Shown here: piece after piece, positions 1 to 11,185 of the stretch
How positions within the stretch are numbered: position 1 is the stretch's first letter
Layout of the letters: each line of letters opens with the position of its first letter
Source: Agarophyton chilense
Taxonomy: Eukaryota > Rhodophyta > Florideophyceae > Gracilariales > Gracilariaceae
Length of the DNA stretch: 64,000 nt
NCBI GenBank assembly: GCA_030374765.1
Contig: JARGXX010000004.1
Span: forward strand, 1,302,001-1,366,000
Direction of reading: 5' to 3'
Notes under the pieces: generated by a model
The model's input: only the letters and a program-made list of their open reading frames with translations
The model's database searches: none
Told to the model about the DNA's origin: nothing
Program-made: the position numbers and the translations under genes

Positions 1-362
1 CCTGTCTCGCACGGGCAGAAACAAACCCCTGGAATCGGCTTCATATCCATTAACGTTGAAGTTATTAAATCGGAACAAATCATAGATCCTGGTAGCGAGC
101 TGTGGACAGGAGAAATGGGTTGGTGTTGTTGATTTTCCGCTCGAACAATATCGTACAAATGGTTGTGTATTAGTAAACATCTTTCTTCTGTGTTTGTGAT
201 GTTCATTCCAGAATGAATTGCTAAGTCATTGTAAAACTTTCTACACATTATTGACGATTTGGCATCATTATCGCAACAAAGAATGGAATCAGGAAGTACG
301 TCATTGAAAGAGTTTGAGGTTGGGGAATCATCTTCATAACGTTTTTGTGAATTTAATTCCAT
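1..362 (-). CDS. unrecognised open frame running off the window start
   Basis: A minus-strand frame starts at ATG 362-360 and stays open for about 120 codons to the window edge, so it is partial. It begins MELNSQKRYEDD and is acidic and Asn/Ser-rich at first. Around residues 45-75 a stretch (FYNDLAIHSGMNI, then EERCLLIHNHLYD) resembles the helix-loop-helix C-terminus of the antisense ORFs of the chromoviruses in this window. A stop codon lies 12 bases upstream of the ATG in the same frame. It may be the distal part of the broken copy at 362-622 in a shifted frame, or an unrelated host exon. No family is recognised with certainty. Confidence 0.35.
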   Translation of the reverse strand, partial: MELNSQKRYEDDSPTSNSFNDVLPDSILCCDNDAKSSIMCRKFYNDLAIHSGMNITNTEERCLLIHNHLYDIVRAENQQHQPISPVHSSLPGSMICSDLITSTLMDMKPIPGVCFCPCET

Positions 363-622
363 TAGAACGCACTTTTAGTAAAACAGTTCTTACCTTGACT
401 CAAAGACATCATTAAAAGGGATGAAAAAGAAACGATCGTAGACCGAAAGCGATCTTCCCAATTGACGTCGTCGATGATGTCGAGAGTGTCGCGCTGACGC
501 TGTGAATCGGTATGACTCTCCCCCTCTCGATTTGAAAAGTGGGCTCTTTCTTTTCTGTTGACTTGGCTTCCGACAATTGGGTCGATGTTGAACCCCATTC
601 TGTCATTGGAGTAGGAGCTCAC
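362..622 (-). pseudogene. aORF-like C-terminal fragment
   Basis: This 86-codon minus-strand frame contains DTLDIIDDVNWED. It aligns well with HILDIFDDVSWDE in the Chromo-A antisense ORF (near 10,100-10,130). The preceding NIDPIVGSQVN also resembles the QIDMSVQLGSQLN that precedes that motif there. The match is short. If it is real, this is the edge of a plus-strand gypsy element lying mostly to the left of the window. Confidence 0.35.
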
Positions 623-659
623 TACCTCTACAGTGACGTTTAGCAGGGTACTGGATGTT

Positions 660-862
660 GAACCTCTGCTTCTGATTGGCCAGGGGTCTGACTCCGGCGA
701 CGCCGTGTCAATTCGGCACGAGCCGACATCCCCACCTCCGGTAGCTGTGCAATTTATTTGTTTCTGTGTCAGCTACAGTACACGATGCAGTACACACGTA
801 ATAATGCGTATCTCGTGCTGTGCCTTCGCCTTGCATGAGGCGCACGGACGTCAACACCTCTC
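660..862 (+). repeat. direct repeat, left copy (partner at 7,450-7,645)
   Basis: The segment around CAGCTGTGCAATTT/TAGCTGTGCAATTT, through GCATGAGGCGCACGGACGTC to TCAACAC, recurs in the same orientation at 7,450-7,645 with scattered mismatches. The two copies lie outside the Ty1/copia relic on either side. They could be remnants of its LTRs, with a mariner element inserted beside the left one, or an unrelated dispersed repeat. Confidence 0.6.
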
Positions 863-892
863 AAGACCAATCGCCTATTCTTTAACATATTA

Positions 893-1947
893 AGTCTGTT
901 TCAAAACCATATCCCTCGCGCAAATTTCCAAAAATCGACGTCTGGATACAGTTAAACTCACAAATTCAGTGTGAAAAATTTTTGATGTAAAAACACTGTT
1001 TCAAAAACAAAACCTTTATCGCATCCTTTTTATTCTAACGCAAGTTCAGTTGTTTATTTTTGCTCCTTTAGTCTGTATAACACTTATAAAACGCATTAAC
1101 ATTAATTCTATTAAAAGATTGATAGCATTACTGTCGATCTTTTCCCAGAAATCTTTGATACAATTAAATCAGAAACTATATCAAATATCCTTCCTTGGCC
1201 ATAAATCATTCAGGCCAACATTCCCCAAATGTTTCCGATAGGCTTGAGGTCAGGGGACCGGGCAGGCCATTCCAAAACCGACATATTTAGACAATTGAAC
1301 CACTATTTCATAGAATTAGACTTATGCACAGGTGCATAGTTTTTGCTGAAAATGAATTCTTCTCCATGCATACAGTATGCAAAAGGTAGAAGATAGTTTT
1401 CTAGAACCTTATCATACTTCCTAGAGTTTATTGTGGTTTTAACAAAAGCCATATCAGTTGCTGGTTTAGTAGAGATTTCGTACCAAACCATTGCTGATGC
1501 GCCTCTTGAATGCTTGGTAACAAAATCTTTCTTTTCTTTTCGTAGATCATGCCAATAAATCTTATAGCAATCTGGAACATCAAGGTTAAACTTTTTCTTA
1601 TCGGAAAAGATAATTTTATTCCATTTGGTTTTCCAATAAGCTTTTTGCGCACACCATTCAATACGATTCTTCTTGTGGTTATCTTTAAAAAAACATTCTC
1701 CTCATTTTTGTGTACTTGAACAAATTTTGAATCATACCCTGATGTACTTATTACATGACTTGCAGCTTTTTAGAACGTTTCGGAGGCGCGACACGAGCCA
1801 TAATTGAGCTAATGATTGTATAAAGAATATACTTTCGAAACAGTGTTATTGATTTGGTCAATTTTATTTGTTGTTCAATGTGTTTTACAGTATGTGAAAT
1901 ACCTTTTTGGCGCAGTTTTTGTCAAGGGATATGTTTTGAAACGTACT
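893..1947 (-). mobile_element. Tc1/mariner-family DNA transposon relic
   Basis: A decayed transposase is bounded by imperfect terminal inverted repeats of roughly 27-35 bases. The left end reads AGTCTGTTTCAAAACCATAT at 893. The right end, on the opposite strand from 1947, reads AGTACGTTTCAAAACATATC. The length of about 1.05 kb fits a full-length element. A TA lies at 1949-1950 on the right; the left target base pair is unclear. Confidence 0.75.
1190..1690 (-). pseudogene. Tc1/mariner transposase (broken)
   Basis: The minus-strand reading shows the family landmarks in order. IIFSDKKKFNLD carries the first catalytic Asp. WHDLRKEK and NSRKYDKVLENYLLP follow. APVHKSN should be preceded by the second catalytic Asp, but the sequence there reads KNYAPVH. 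WPARSPDLKPIGNIWG has Gly at the place of the last catalytic acid (usually PIEN). A TAG interrupts the frame after SNSMK, and the N-terminal helix-turn-helix region is shifted out of frame. Two of three catalytic acids and the frame are lost, so it cannot be active. The family call is secure. Confidence 0.85.
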
Positions 1948-2344
1948 GTACCACTTCGGAGATAACACTCAGGCTCAATCCAACAACAATAAACAAAACT
2001 AACTTGCAAGATTTCTCCTCTCGAGAATAATGTCTTCCATGTACATCATCTTGTAGAAGTAAGAAGCATGGTGCTCACAAATTCATAGGCGAAATATATA
2101 ACAGTTACCTCAGGAAGTTGCTACTTGCCAGTAACATTACAATCACACTAGTAAAATTCAAAACCCAGAACGCATATTAAACCCTATAAGACAAATACCA
2201 CGCGATTTCTACGTAAAAAAGAAAAAACATTGTAAAACACACGCCAAACTGCAAAAATAAATCATAAGATAAGTTTCAAACTAATCTTATAACAAGAAAC
2301 AAAAAAAAATTAATTTAGTAGCAGATAGCAGCTTCCACGATTAT

Positions 2345-2950
2345 TTTTCAGAACACGGCAAGTTCTATCAAGCCGATTACCGTACAAAAATGGAGAAGTG
2401 ACGCACATTTTGTCTTTATGTTAACGATCTGTAGAATTCTGACAATGTATCCTAGTTTAAAAATTCTTCTACGAGGAAATTCCCTGACATGGTGCATCTT
2501 CAACCCTATGCGCTTATTAAGACCTGAAATCTGCAGGTTGGTAATCAAATAAATTGCAGCCTAGCCATCAACTAAAAGCTTGATAGCCTTGTACGAAAGT
2601 TTTCCCCTCCGAGAATGATGGTATCCTAATTTAAAAAACATTTCTTTATCCAATTAATGTCCTTGGAACATATAGAAAGCGCGACATGTTTTGCTTCCGC
2701 TGAGAAGAGAGAAATCAAGGGTTTCCTCTTACACTTCCACAAAACTGGTACGTCGTTGACGAGGAGTACATACTCAGATATGGACTTTCATTTCTGAATA
2801 CATCTCTTCCAATCGGTGTCAGCGAACGCGCGAAGAGAGCAGAAGAAATAAAACGACCAGATGGAATGTGAAGCCAATGATTAATATTACCCAATAGTTA
2901 TCTAAACACTCGTTTGAGCGAAGAGTAGTTTCGTTCACAGAGGCTGTTTA
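2345..2950 (-). pseudogene. copia RNase H C-terminus, broken
   Basis: The minus-strand translation, with stops, ends in AAIYLITNLQISGLNKRIGL then HHVREFPRRRIFKLGYI. This is the usual end of a copia RNase H (NQAAI...NP..R.KHID...H..RE). It directly follows the RT and marks the 3' coding end of the element. Confidence 0.65.
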
Positions 2951-2954
2951 AATG

Positions 2955-3790
2955 TTATGAGACAGCAAAAAACCGAGAGGAAATATCCGGGCGAGCAGGT
3001 ATCGCTATATAGAGGTGTCCGCCAATTTCACAGCGATCGTCCGAATGATCGCTTGAGGAGAGTATGCTTCCGTTCTCTTTGGTTAGTCTAAGATCTGCTG
3101 CAGTCAGTAAAGGTGACATAACCAGGTCGCACTCCGGCTTGCCTAACATCTTGAGCAGTTGCAGAGCGTATCCATACTGTGTGACCTTGATAACGAGTAG
3201 AGAGCGCTGGATGCTCCATCTGATGATTGATTTGAGTCCTCCATACGATTTGACATCGAAGATTGCCGCAAGTTTTTCGTTGTCGTGACGAAGGAGTGCA
3301 TACCTCTTTGATGATAATGCATAATCGTCAATTATAACAGCCAAGATAATGAAACTTTCTTGTTTACGGAACATTAATATACCGGAGTTCAATGAAGATG
3401 TAACAAAGTTTTATGAAAGAACAGTTTTTAAGAAGAGAGAGCCTCCTATCATGCCAGCCTGTACTGCTCCATACAGAGAGTCGAGCAGTATACATACGTG
3501 ATCTGGCTTTCGAAGTATTCCAGACGAGTTCGTTGGCTGTTCCATGATGACCGGCACGTCTAGTTTGTCGTAAGATTAGGCGTTGGAAATGTCTGCGCCT
3601 TCTACAAAAAAAATCGTGTGAAGCGGCAAAGGTCAGGAGAATTCGGAGGGCTTCGTGATAGGCCACAGGAGCGTATGTGTTCAAAAGATCAAATTCAACG
3701 AACGTCTTCTGCTTGTCTCCGCGTAGAAAACAGCGTTCTTTCTTCAGAAAGTTTTTTCCAATCCCATCGGGCATCTTCTTTTTTAACACC
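2955..3790 (-). pseudogene. copia reverse transcriptase, broken
   Basis: The frame 3,364-3,789 carries the early RT region (DLLNTYAPVAYHEALRILLT). The frame 2,955-3,392 carries the catalytic VIIDDYALSS, then KLAAIFDVKSYGGLK, a region resembling VTQYGYALQLLKMLGKPECD, and PARPDISSRF. These match the copia RT_2 domain. The DD pair is retained, but the domain is split between two frames. Confidence 0.8.
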
Positions 3791-3889
3791 CAAGTGTTGA
3801 GAGCTGGCTTAATCCAAGATTCACTTGGAACTAATTCTCATGTTTTCCGAGGGATGAGCGCATTCATTTCACGATCAATGGCTTTGCCC

Positions 3890-5154
3890 TAGCTGGAATC
3901 CGTATAGGCTTTCTTAAAGCTGCTAGGGAGAAAGAAGTCGTCCGGAGTTTTCCTTAAAAACCAAACTTTCGGGAAGTTGTGCGTCATAGTGGTGAATGCT
4001 TTGATCAGATGTTGCTTTATGTCGGGGTCGTCCAATTTATTTTGGAAAGGTTCTGTTTCCTCCGTCTCATTTTGTGTTGTTATTACTTCCAAAAGAGTAG
4101 ATATACTGGGAAGTAAGAAGGATTTGACGGCCTTGAATTACGAGCTGCGACAAGTGGTAACCGAGTTCTTCACGCGGACAAACACACGAAGAAGTGTTGT
4201 GTCGCTTTGCATTCCGACAAAGTACCCAAATATGGAACGTGGAAGGAAGTTTTTGTTTGCCACCGTCTTAGAGCAGTAGACGAAAGCATAAACAGCTTGA
4301 CCAAACTCAGGAAGGCGAAAAAGATCTATTGTGCTTCTCGGGTCCAATTCGAGTATAGGAATCCTTTCTTGTATTTGCAAACACGGAGCTCGATTTCGAA
4401 GCCAGATCACGTGGTGCATGGCTTCAGCCAAGAAAACTATCGGTAGCTTCCTTGCAAATAGGAGTACGTGAGTTCTGGTCCAATGTTTTTTAATAAACCT
4501 CTTGGATGCACCGTTGCTTCCAGACGCGGTTGTGGGGGAGTAAGCCAGGTTGATGCAGATATTGAAGCAGCAGCTTTTCAATTCTTCACTCTTATGTTCG
4601 CCTACTTCCTCAGGATGAACACTTTTCAAGCGAAAGAAGTTGTTAAGTTCCAACTTTGATCTGCGTTAGTACCATTCTATATGATTGCAAATAGTGTTAC
4701 CGCTCTTGTCCTTCGTGAAGAATATATCAGACTTAGATGTGAGATCGTCGAGTATTGCAATCGCATAGATTTTCCCTGATAAGAAAAGAGAACTCTTTCC
4801 AGATACATCTATTTGTATCAGATCCAATCGGTTGGATGAAGACACGGCCCATGTTCTAGGAACGAGTGGCTTTCTCTTAATCGTATCGGTTAGGCATGAA
4901 ATGCAGGTTATAGACTCGGAGATAGAGCGTTAAAATTATGGAACAGAGTCGAAAACCCGTGAGAGATTTTGGTATCTCGAAGAGTGCAGGTGACCAGTGC
5001 GTCCATGCCATTGCAGAGAAAGTTCCATTTTGGTGTTGCTAGCGTTGATCACCATGGTTTGCTTGTTCTTTTCATGAACAGTGAGGTTTGTATTGAAGAG
5101 TCCTTTGTGAATTTGAGTCTCCCAGATGACTTCGGACTCATGATGGGGGTCCAT
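3890..5154 (-). pseudogene. copia integrase, broken
   Basis: The GAG-pre-integrase zinc finger is visible as WHGRTGHLHSSRYQ, then after a stop CISCLTD (HHCC type). The catalytic core follows: LDLIQIDVSGKSSLFLSG holds the first Asp. Further on come SNGASKRFIKK, where the catalytic Glu of the usual SNGxxER is replaced by Lys, then RTHVLLFARKLPIVFLAEAM and LRNRAP. The C-terminal FGYFVGMQSDTTLL block is typical of copia. Several stops and shifts interrupt it. Confidence 0.75.
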
Positions 5155-5189
5155 GATAAAGCCTCCGTTATAGGGTCATAGTGTAGAGG

Positions 5190-5445
5190 TTAATCACACC
5201 ATAAAGTCAACGCTAAGGACACCAACAGGTAATATGCTGATATCATAAGCCGGTGCATGATAGGCTTCAATGAATATCTTATTGTTCAGAGGTATCCATA
5301 CGTGGCCTTTCCCGACAAGATGAGCAGCACCGAAGGCGGCTTGTACAAGCTCAATGTCTAGACGTTCGTAAGGAAAGAAGGACTTCAGCGAATGGAAGAA
5401 GTGGTGGGTGGCGCTGGTGTCGATGTAGGGCGAATCGACTTTATT
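5190..5445 (-). pseudogene. copia aspartic protease, remnant
   Basis: Reading the minus strand just after gag gives YIDTSATHHFF, the copia protease active-site signature (usually D-S/T-G-A-T-H-H, here with Ser for Gly). It is followed by a Gly-rich beta segment, LVGKGHVWIPL. The domain sits between gag and the integrase zinc finger, as expected. Confidence 0.65.
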
Positions 5446-5459
5446 TTAAGATAGTAACG

Positions 5460-6498
5460 CGATGTTACTCCCATATTTCTCCACATTGCAGTGGTTTGGA
5501 GCTGAAGGCGGAGGATCATCATTCCTTTACACCACATACGATCGGGGGTTGGAGTTTCTACATTAATTACAATTATTCTTAGTGCAAAGCGTGGAATCCA
5601 ATTGGATTGACGTTTTCCACCTTGGTGGTATTGTGGTCGGTACTGCGGGTTACCTCTATTTCCATCACTGGAATTTTTTTGTTGACGACCACATTTGCAC
5701 GAATCATGAATGTCGTTGAATTTCTCTTGCTTGCGTTTGTAGCATTGTCGAGCGTAATTACCACGACGACCGCAGTAGTAGCAGTTCTTGTCGCCGTGAT
5801 TTTTGTTCGAAAATGATTTGATCCGATAAGTACGTCGTCTGCGTCCATTGTTTTTTACCGTGATTGCCTTAGGGTGGTTTGATAACGAAGGCGTATAGGT
5901 GGAGGATGGTTTTGGGTTGTTTGGAGTTTTACAACAGGCCCCTTCGGCTTTGCCAGCATTTAGGATGGAGTCAAACATGGCGTCCGTAAGATTGTAAATC
6001 GTAGCCAAGGGGGAAAAGAGTTGGAAAGGCTTTGAATGAGCTTTGACTTTTAGTCTTGGTCCGTGAGCTCTTTGTCGAAGGTTCCAAGTTACCCAACAAT
6101 TTCCAAGAACTTAGTAACATGCTTATTTTAGTCTTAACTGTTTCTGTAGACGATATTGTCCAAGCGGTGACGATTGACTTGACCAGCTTGTGTATTTGAG
6201 GTGGTGTACAATCGTTGCAGTTCAAATACCAAAGGTCGTTCACAAATGTTGTGAAAAGAACAAGAGCTGATGCACCGAGGCATAATATGATTGTACTCTT
6301 TGCATTCACGGACTTCTCGAACCAAGATCTTATTATATGGTTATTAATATGGAACCCTTCGGAGCGAGAATCAAAATCGCTGAGAAAAGCGTCGTCACGG
6401 CGAAGATATGCTAGGAGACGAAGACTCCAGATGATGTAGTCGGTGGGCACCTCGAGTTTCGACAGTTTTCCAAGGAGAGCCTTCTGAGACCCCAACAT
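5460..6498 (-). pseudogene. copia gag (UBN2-type capsid plus zinc knuckle), broken
   Basis: The N-terminal frame from 6,498 contains KLEVPTDYIIWSLRLLAYLRR, the typical start of a copia capsid region (Trp then Leu-rich helix). A frame break near 6,000 leads into a Lys/Asn/Arg-rich segment with the knuckle CYYCGRRGNYARQC. This has CX2C-X4-x-X4-C spacing, but Asn replaces the zinc-binding His. Such knuckles bind the element RNA. At least one frameshift separates the two halves. Confidence 0.7.
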
Positions 6499-7449
6499 TT
6501 CTGGACGATGGGGATATAAGGCCGACCTGCTTAAGCGGTATATGAGTCCGCAACTTTTCTAGTAAGAATGTTTTCTTCTTTGAATTCAACATCGCCCGTC
6601 TTCTATGTGTGGAAGGAGTAATTAAACTTAAGGTGATCCTAGCCGAACCCAGGGAGCTAGTCGATTGAGGTCCCCGCAACGAAACTGCTAACCACGCACT
6701 ACTAATACCCGAACTTCGAAAGATCTTCCAAATACCGTGAACGGCGTGTACTACGGTCGCAAAAAACACGATTGGACGTATAGTACTCAGTACTGGGCGG
6801 CCCCGGCTCATTCTCTCTTCAGTATTTTCCCATGTAGCAAATTGCCTTAGCTTCCCCATGCTATGATGTTCGTAAATGACTGAGAATAAACGGAGAGACA
6901 CCATGTCTCCGAAAATCCGCAGAGCACACCCCAGCAAAGCCAGTCATCAGAAGTGATGAATTTTAATTGGATTATTTCAAGTCCTCTATCTGTTCCCGAC
7001 CCGGTTCTCAGCAAGAGATTCACTAGCTACCATGAAAGGCAAATCTGCCACAGTTACCTTTTGAATGGTGTGGAAAACCGGATGATGTTACATGAGTTAA
7101 GTAAGAACCTCTCAGCAGCCCGGTCGATGAGACCCTAGATAAGAGCGGCTGCAACATCCCACCACCCTTGATTCATACCTCCCCGCAGCTTTCAGAGGAG
7201 ATTGAGGGAATTCATTCTCAACCTCGAGACGGAGGGAGCTTTTTGACATTTAGTTAATAAAGGAATAATGTTCTCTACATTGAATTCATGTCTCGCGAGA
7301 GAGATGAATTCAAACCCGGCGATTTGGTGGCACAAGACCAAGACAACGAAGGTGAGAACCGAAGAGCCCCATGGAGAGAGCCGTTAAAGCGCGAAGGCAA
7401 GAGCCACGGAACCGCGTCGCAATGGTGCGCTGACCCAGTAGAATGCTAC
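6499..7449. other. copia leader region / no gene recognised
   Basis: This stretch lies upstream of the copia gag start. A 180-codon minus frame overlaps gag in another register and shows no recognisable domain. A 109-codon plus frame at 7,288-7,617 has no recognisable domain and enters the right copy of the direct repeat. I see nothing else. Confidence 0.3.
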
Positions 7450-7645
7450 CATGGTGGATTCGAATGGCCGGCGCCTCTCTCGTGCTTTTTGTGTCTGCCA
7501 GATGGGTGTCCCACCGACGGCAGCTGTGCAATTTTTCTGGTTCTATGTCAGATACAGCCTACGAAGCATTGTACACGAAATGATGTGTGTGCCATTTTGT
7601 GTCTCCACCTCGCATGAGGCCCACGGACGTCAACACTCACATTCT
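7450..7645 (+). repeat. direct repeat, right copy (partner at 660-862)
   Basis: This is the second copy of the repeat described at 660. It shares GCAGCTGTGCAATTTTTCTG-like and GCATGAGGCCCACGGACGTC blocks and the terminal TCAACAC. Confidence 0.6.
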
Positions 7646-8690
7646 TGAAAAGCACTGTTTTAGTATTGGAATACTTGTCACGAACCGAAACATTCAAAGT
7701 ATAATTGAAGAGTTTGTTTGGGAGTTGCTGACTGAAAAGGCTAGCAATAGACAAGGAGTGCTCGCCCGACAATTGAGAAAGTATTTCCGAAATGATTTTG
7801 CCGAGGTATATCTGCACCTTGCAATGAACCCCGAAGAGAATAAATGCATGTTACTATTCATCGCGGACAGATTAAGTCTCATGAACCATGATCTTCCGTT
7901 TGTTAGGTATTGACTTACTAAGAGTAATGATTTCCATCTTCCGATAAGGTAGACATATTTTTTCTGCCGTTTTACCAAGAGAGCTGCGGTACTTCCTGTA
8001 ATTTTTAGAAATATAGATTGAAAATATGTCAATACGGAGTGGGTGTCTTTTCGCAAGTACGAGTTGTGTTTAGAGGGGGTTTCTAGCGCATATAACGTCG
8101 TTAGAATACGATGTGCGGAGTACGAGGTTTGCGAAACTGTCGTATACCTTTGAAGATAACTTACAGTTTCAGACGTAATACTTTGGATTCAGTTTGGCGA
8201 AAGTTACCGGTATTCATGTTGCTGGAACACTTTCAAGTATGTGCAGTTCAAGTTTTTTCATTGCAATAACCTGGAAAACAAGAGTATTGATTCGATATCT
8301 TGATATGTATTTGTAATCTAGACTTAATCGAGAGCAAAGCACAAAAAGGAGCTTTAAATATGACTAATCAAAGTTAACTAAATAAAATTTTGAAAATGAA
8401 CAAATCAGCCCCAAAACACACAAAACCTTTTTAATATGCTCCTTACGTTTCTGAGAAATAATAAAACTTAACAATCTTTACGGTCAAATAATGAGGTTTC
8501 TTGAAAAGCCAAGCAATGTCATTAGGTTCATCTCTAGTGTCTATTCGACCGCTGACCTTGCCCGTGGTCAAACTGCAAATTTTTGTGCTGAGTTTTAGTT
8601 GTTTCGATCGGGTTTTTTTCGTGTTTTTCCCTTGGAGTAGTAAAGACTTTATATCTTCTTCTCGAAAAAAATCTGCGCCTCCTGAAATGG
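7646..8690. other. no gene recognised
   Basis: Overlapping plus (7,587-7,913) and minus (7,694-8,056) frames of about 110-120 codons show no known motif. Around 8,530-8,560 there is a piece resembling the TAGTGTCTATACGACC motif of the piggyBac relics, so the right part may be another piggyBac end. The rest is AT-rich and featureless by eye. Confidence 0.3.
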
Positions 8691-9640
8691 CTTCTTTGTG
8701 AAAGAATACGCCTTCAGTAACAAAATAATAAAGATTATAGGTTTAACTCGTAAGCATGCAAATGTCTATGTTAAAGCATGAAAAAGGCTTCCCTGCGTGC
8801 AAAAACAGTGGCTGCACTCTAAAATATAGCTTCGGATCTTTGTACCGAAGAGAACTATATTTTAAAGAATAGTAAATTTCGAACAGTGGCCCCGGTCAAA
8901 TAGACAGTAGTTTCTATTCGACATTAATCTCATATGAGGTCAATATTGTTTGTTCCATAAGTTTTGTAAAGCTTTGAACAGTATTGGTATTTGAATTCCT
9001 TGGAGCTGTTTGCTAATGGTAGAGCAGAATTATAGTTTTTTGTGCACAAAACCTGCCCTTGTTTACTCTCGCAGTAACGTGCAAAGGTTTTCTGAAAAAT
9101 GGCATCGTCAGCAGATCTTCGACTAATTTTCGGTATCGTGCTACACAGTCGTGCTCGGCTCGTCTAATCGGAAACAGAGTGAAAACGTTTATGCGCTTCG
9201 CTTTGAAAATATAAAACTGTCAAAGGAACCATCACAAAAGTCGAAACTAAACCTGTCGGTGACCGAAATCGCACTTTTATCACTATTAGTTTCCTTTTAC
9301 CGAACGTGGAAAGAAGTGTACTCTACCTCTTTGCAGTGTTAAAGTATGCCAAGAAGAGGAAAACGTCACACAGCGACCTCCATTAACAAACAACATCACA
9401 CAACCAAGCACCGCTCTTAGAATTGCTCCCTTATCCGTAACATAGCCTTCAGATGCAAAACTGCTTTAAAAAAGATATGGAATTGACTGAAGTTGCAACT
9501 GCCCAATCCGTACTATTTCATGAACGCGAAAGGAATACGAAAGACATTGACACCCCTACGAATGGCTTCATCCAATTGCATCAGTGTAAATTTACTGGCC
9601 CAGCCGGAGATTTTATCTCCCCGCGTCACTGCTTTTTGGG
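8690..9640 (+). mobile_element. piggyBac-like relic PB1 (5' part)
   Basis: The stretch is collinear with 19,290-20,190 of PB2. It starts with the GTGAAAGAATRC block, then a degraded form of the palindromic motifs (GGTCAAATAGACAGTAG and CTCATATGAGGTC), then the N-terminal coding region. With stops and shifts this reads GTITKVETKPVGDRNRTFIT, and at the end GFIQLHQCKFTGPAGDFIS, matching GPVQMHQWKVKGPVGDFIS in PB2. The catalytic part is absent; the relic ends where Chromo-A begins near 9,650. Confidence 0.65.
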
Positions 9641-9689
9641 AACAGAGCGCCTCGCACAACCTGATGGCCAAAATATGGAACCCGGCTCA

Positions 9690-10643
9690 GATGAGCCGAC
9701 CCCAGTTTAAATGGTAGATAAATATTGTTCGGATCACCGGATCGTGCTTTGAAAGACCCCAGAATACGAAATCCGTTTCATTAACGGTTTGTATACCACT
9801 TTTGTGTTTCTCATCACGGGGATTCTCCACAAGGGGGCGGGATCCCACCTCATCTACCAAGTACATCTCCCATCGCAAGAGAGGTCCAAAGTAATCTACC
9901 TTTCGGGTCTTACCATTAATGTCGCATCGCGAAACCCCATGGATCTTATTGGCATTCTACTATTGCCTGTCGAAGTCGGTGATCTCTATACATAACTACC
10001 ATTTTTGTGGCAACTAACCTGGCTGCGATCCTGTATGAGACAGATTGATATGTCCGTCCAATTGGGATCCCAACTTAACGTTGATAAGGTTACTCACATC
10101 CTCGACATTTTCGATGACGTCAGTTGGGACGAGGATCGACAAAATCAACGCGCTAGCGGTCGACCTTCCCCGTACGACAATTCTCCTGGCCGTCGACACC
10201 CACAAGCCGGAAACTTCGTCTTCTATGACCCCTGGGAGGGTGTGCTCACCAGCGCAGCTCACGCTGAAGCTCTTCGAGAGTTATATAGCGAAGCCACAAC
10301 TGAGCCTCCCATCGGGTTTGTCTTTTCCGACGACTTCGCCCAACCGTAAATTTTAGGTGATCCAATGGTGGGTAATGAAGGTGATGAACCCGCTCCCGTT
10401 GAAATATGGGACCCATTGATGGCTAATGCTACCGCGCCTGATACTGCAAGGACTAATTCGGATACCGCTACAGCGGAGGTCAGCGTTGACATGGGTGAGA
10501 TTACTCCCCAACTCACAGCTTTACGCGCTCAACTCCAGGCCATGGGTGTTCCGGTTCCGGATACGACTGATGTCGGGGAATTGCTCGGCGCTGCCGCTCG
10601 TTACTTCCAAAATACTCCAAGCGGAGCTGGCCCTTCCGCATGA
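9690..10643 (+). pseudogene. aORF of Chromo-A, N-terminally truncated
   Basis: The protein runs opposite to gag-pol and is homologous to the aORFs at 32,554 and 53,229. Recognisable blocks are a degraded HLPSQ..SKVIYLSG stretch, then LWQLTWLRSCMRQIDMSVQL, ILDIFDDVSWDED, SPGRRHPQAGNFVFYDPW, PIGFVFSDDF and a C-terminal segment (LTALRAQLQAMGVPVPDTTD). These align in order with the other two copies. Stops occur near 9,993 and 10,347. The first 250 or so residues of the family are absent. Its function is unknown to me; homology among the three copies is the only solid statement. Confidence 0.7.
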
Positions 10644-10744
10644 GCTTGACTAACACGACAGAGATAACAAAAGACCTTGTGACTCATGACCATCTTTGGA
10701 TGATAGCTAGTGGTTTAGACTAACTCGCGCACAACTAAACACTT

Positions 10745-10975
10745 GAGTTCCCTTTTTTTTTCTCCTGCTTTCTTCATTGTGAAACCGATTGATCGGATAC
10801 CTGTGTAACTACAGTATCATCTTTTCCTTCTCCTTCGAGTTCTCCTCTCTCGAGGTTTCTTCTTCTTCATTTCATCTTCTCCTTTTCAGGATTCTTCTTT
10901 TTCTTCTTTTCCTTTCCAGGAGTCATCTTCTTCTACTTCATCTTCTCCTTCGAGATCTTCTCTCTCGAACTTGCG
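10745..10975 (+). repeat. pyrimidine-rich spacer between aORF and pol
   Basis: A long TTC/CTT-rich tract lies between the convergent 3' ends of the aORF (plus) and the chromodomain (minus). On the element sense strand it is polypurine. Similar tracts occupy the same place in Chromo-B (34,505-34,605) and Chromo-C (54,790-54,885). Confidence 0.7.
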
Positions 10976-11019
10976 GTTAACCCACTTGGGTGCCCTCCAT
11001 ACTTCGAGGTAGTGCGCTT

Positions 11020-11185
11020 CTTTTCCTGCGGTGATATGCAGTCGAGCGAGGTAAGTGCTCTAGAGGTTGCAAAGTGTCTTTCTCGGCAGAGTATTCGTAC
11101 CAGCTGACGCGGAAAAGATCTCTCCACCGGAGTCATATCCGCATTGGATAAGTCGATCAATTACAAACTCTTGTGTGTAGACTTC
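11020..11185 (-). pseudogene. chromodomain at pol C-terminus, frameshifted
   Basis: The minus strand reads EFVIDRLIQCGYDSGGE. After a one-base shift it continues LFRVSWYEYSAEKDTLQPLE and HLPRSTAYH. This is the chromodomain pattern (EYxVDRI..., YLVRWxGY, ExxxxLP) seen in Chromo-B and Chromo-C. In chromoviruses this domain follows the integrase and directs insertion by binding modified histones. The frameshift kills it here. Confidence 0.7.

Larger units (their letters stand above)
2340..6498 (-). mobile_element. Ty1/copia LTR retrotransposon relic
   Basis: Gag, protease, integrase, reverse transcriptase and RNase H remnants occur in copia order (integrase before RT) on the minus strand. Every segment carries frameshifts or stops. 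I could not define LTRs. The direct repeat at 660-862 and 7,450-7,645 is the best candidate, but it is displaced from the coding ends. The element is old compared with Gyp-D. Confidence 0.8.

Noticed and set aside
340..390. A GTAAG-like splice donor linking the frames at 362-622 and 1-362
   Set aside because: The implied intron would be only about 22 bases. A frameshift between decayed halves is simpler.
2300..2345. LTRs directly flanking the copia coding region
   Set aside because: I compared 1,950-2,340 with 6,500-7,450 by eye and found no matching long repeat.
10789..10980. A 63-codon Ser/Leu/Phe-rich plus frame
   Set aside because: It is only a translation of the pyrimidine-rich tract.
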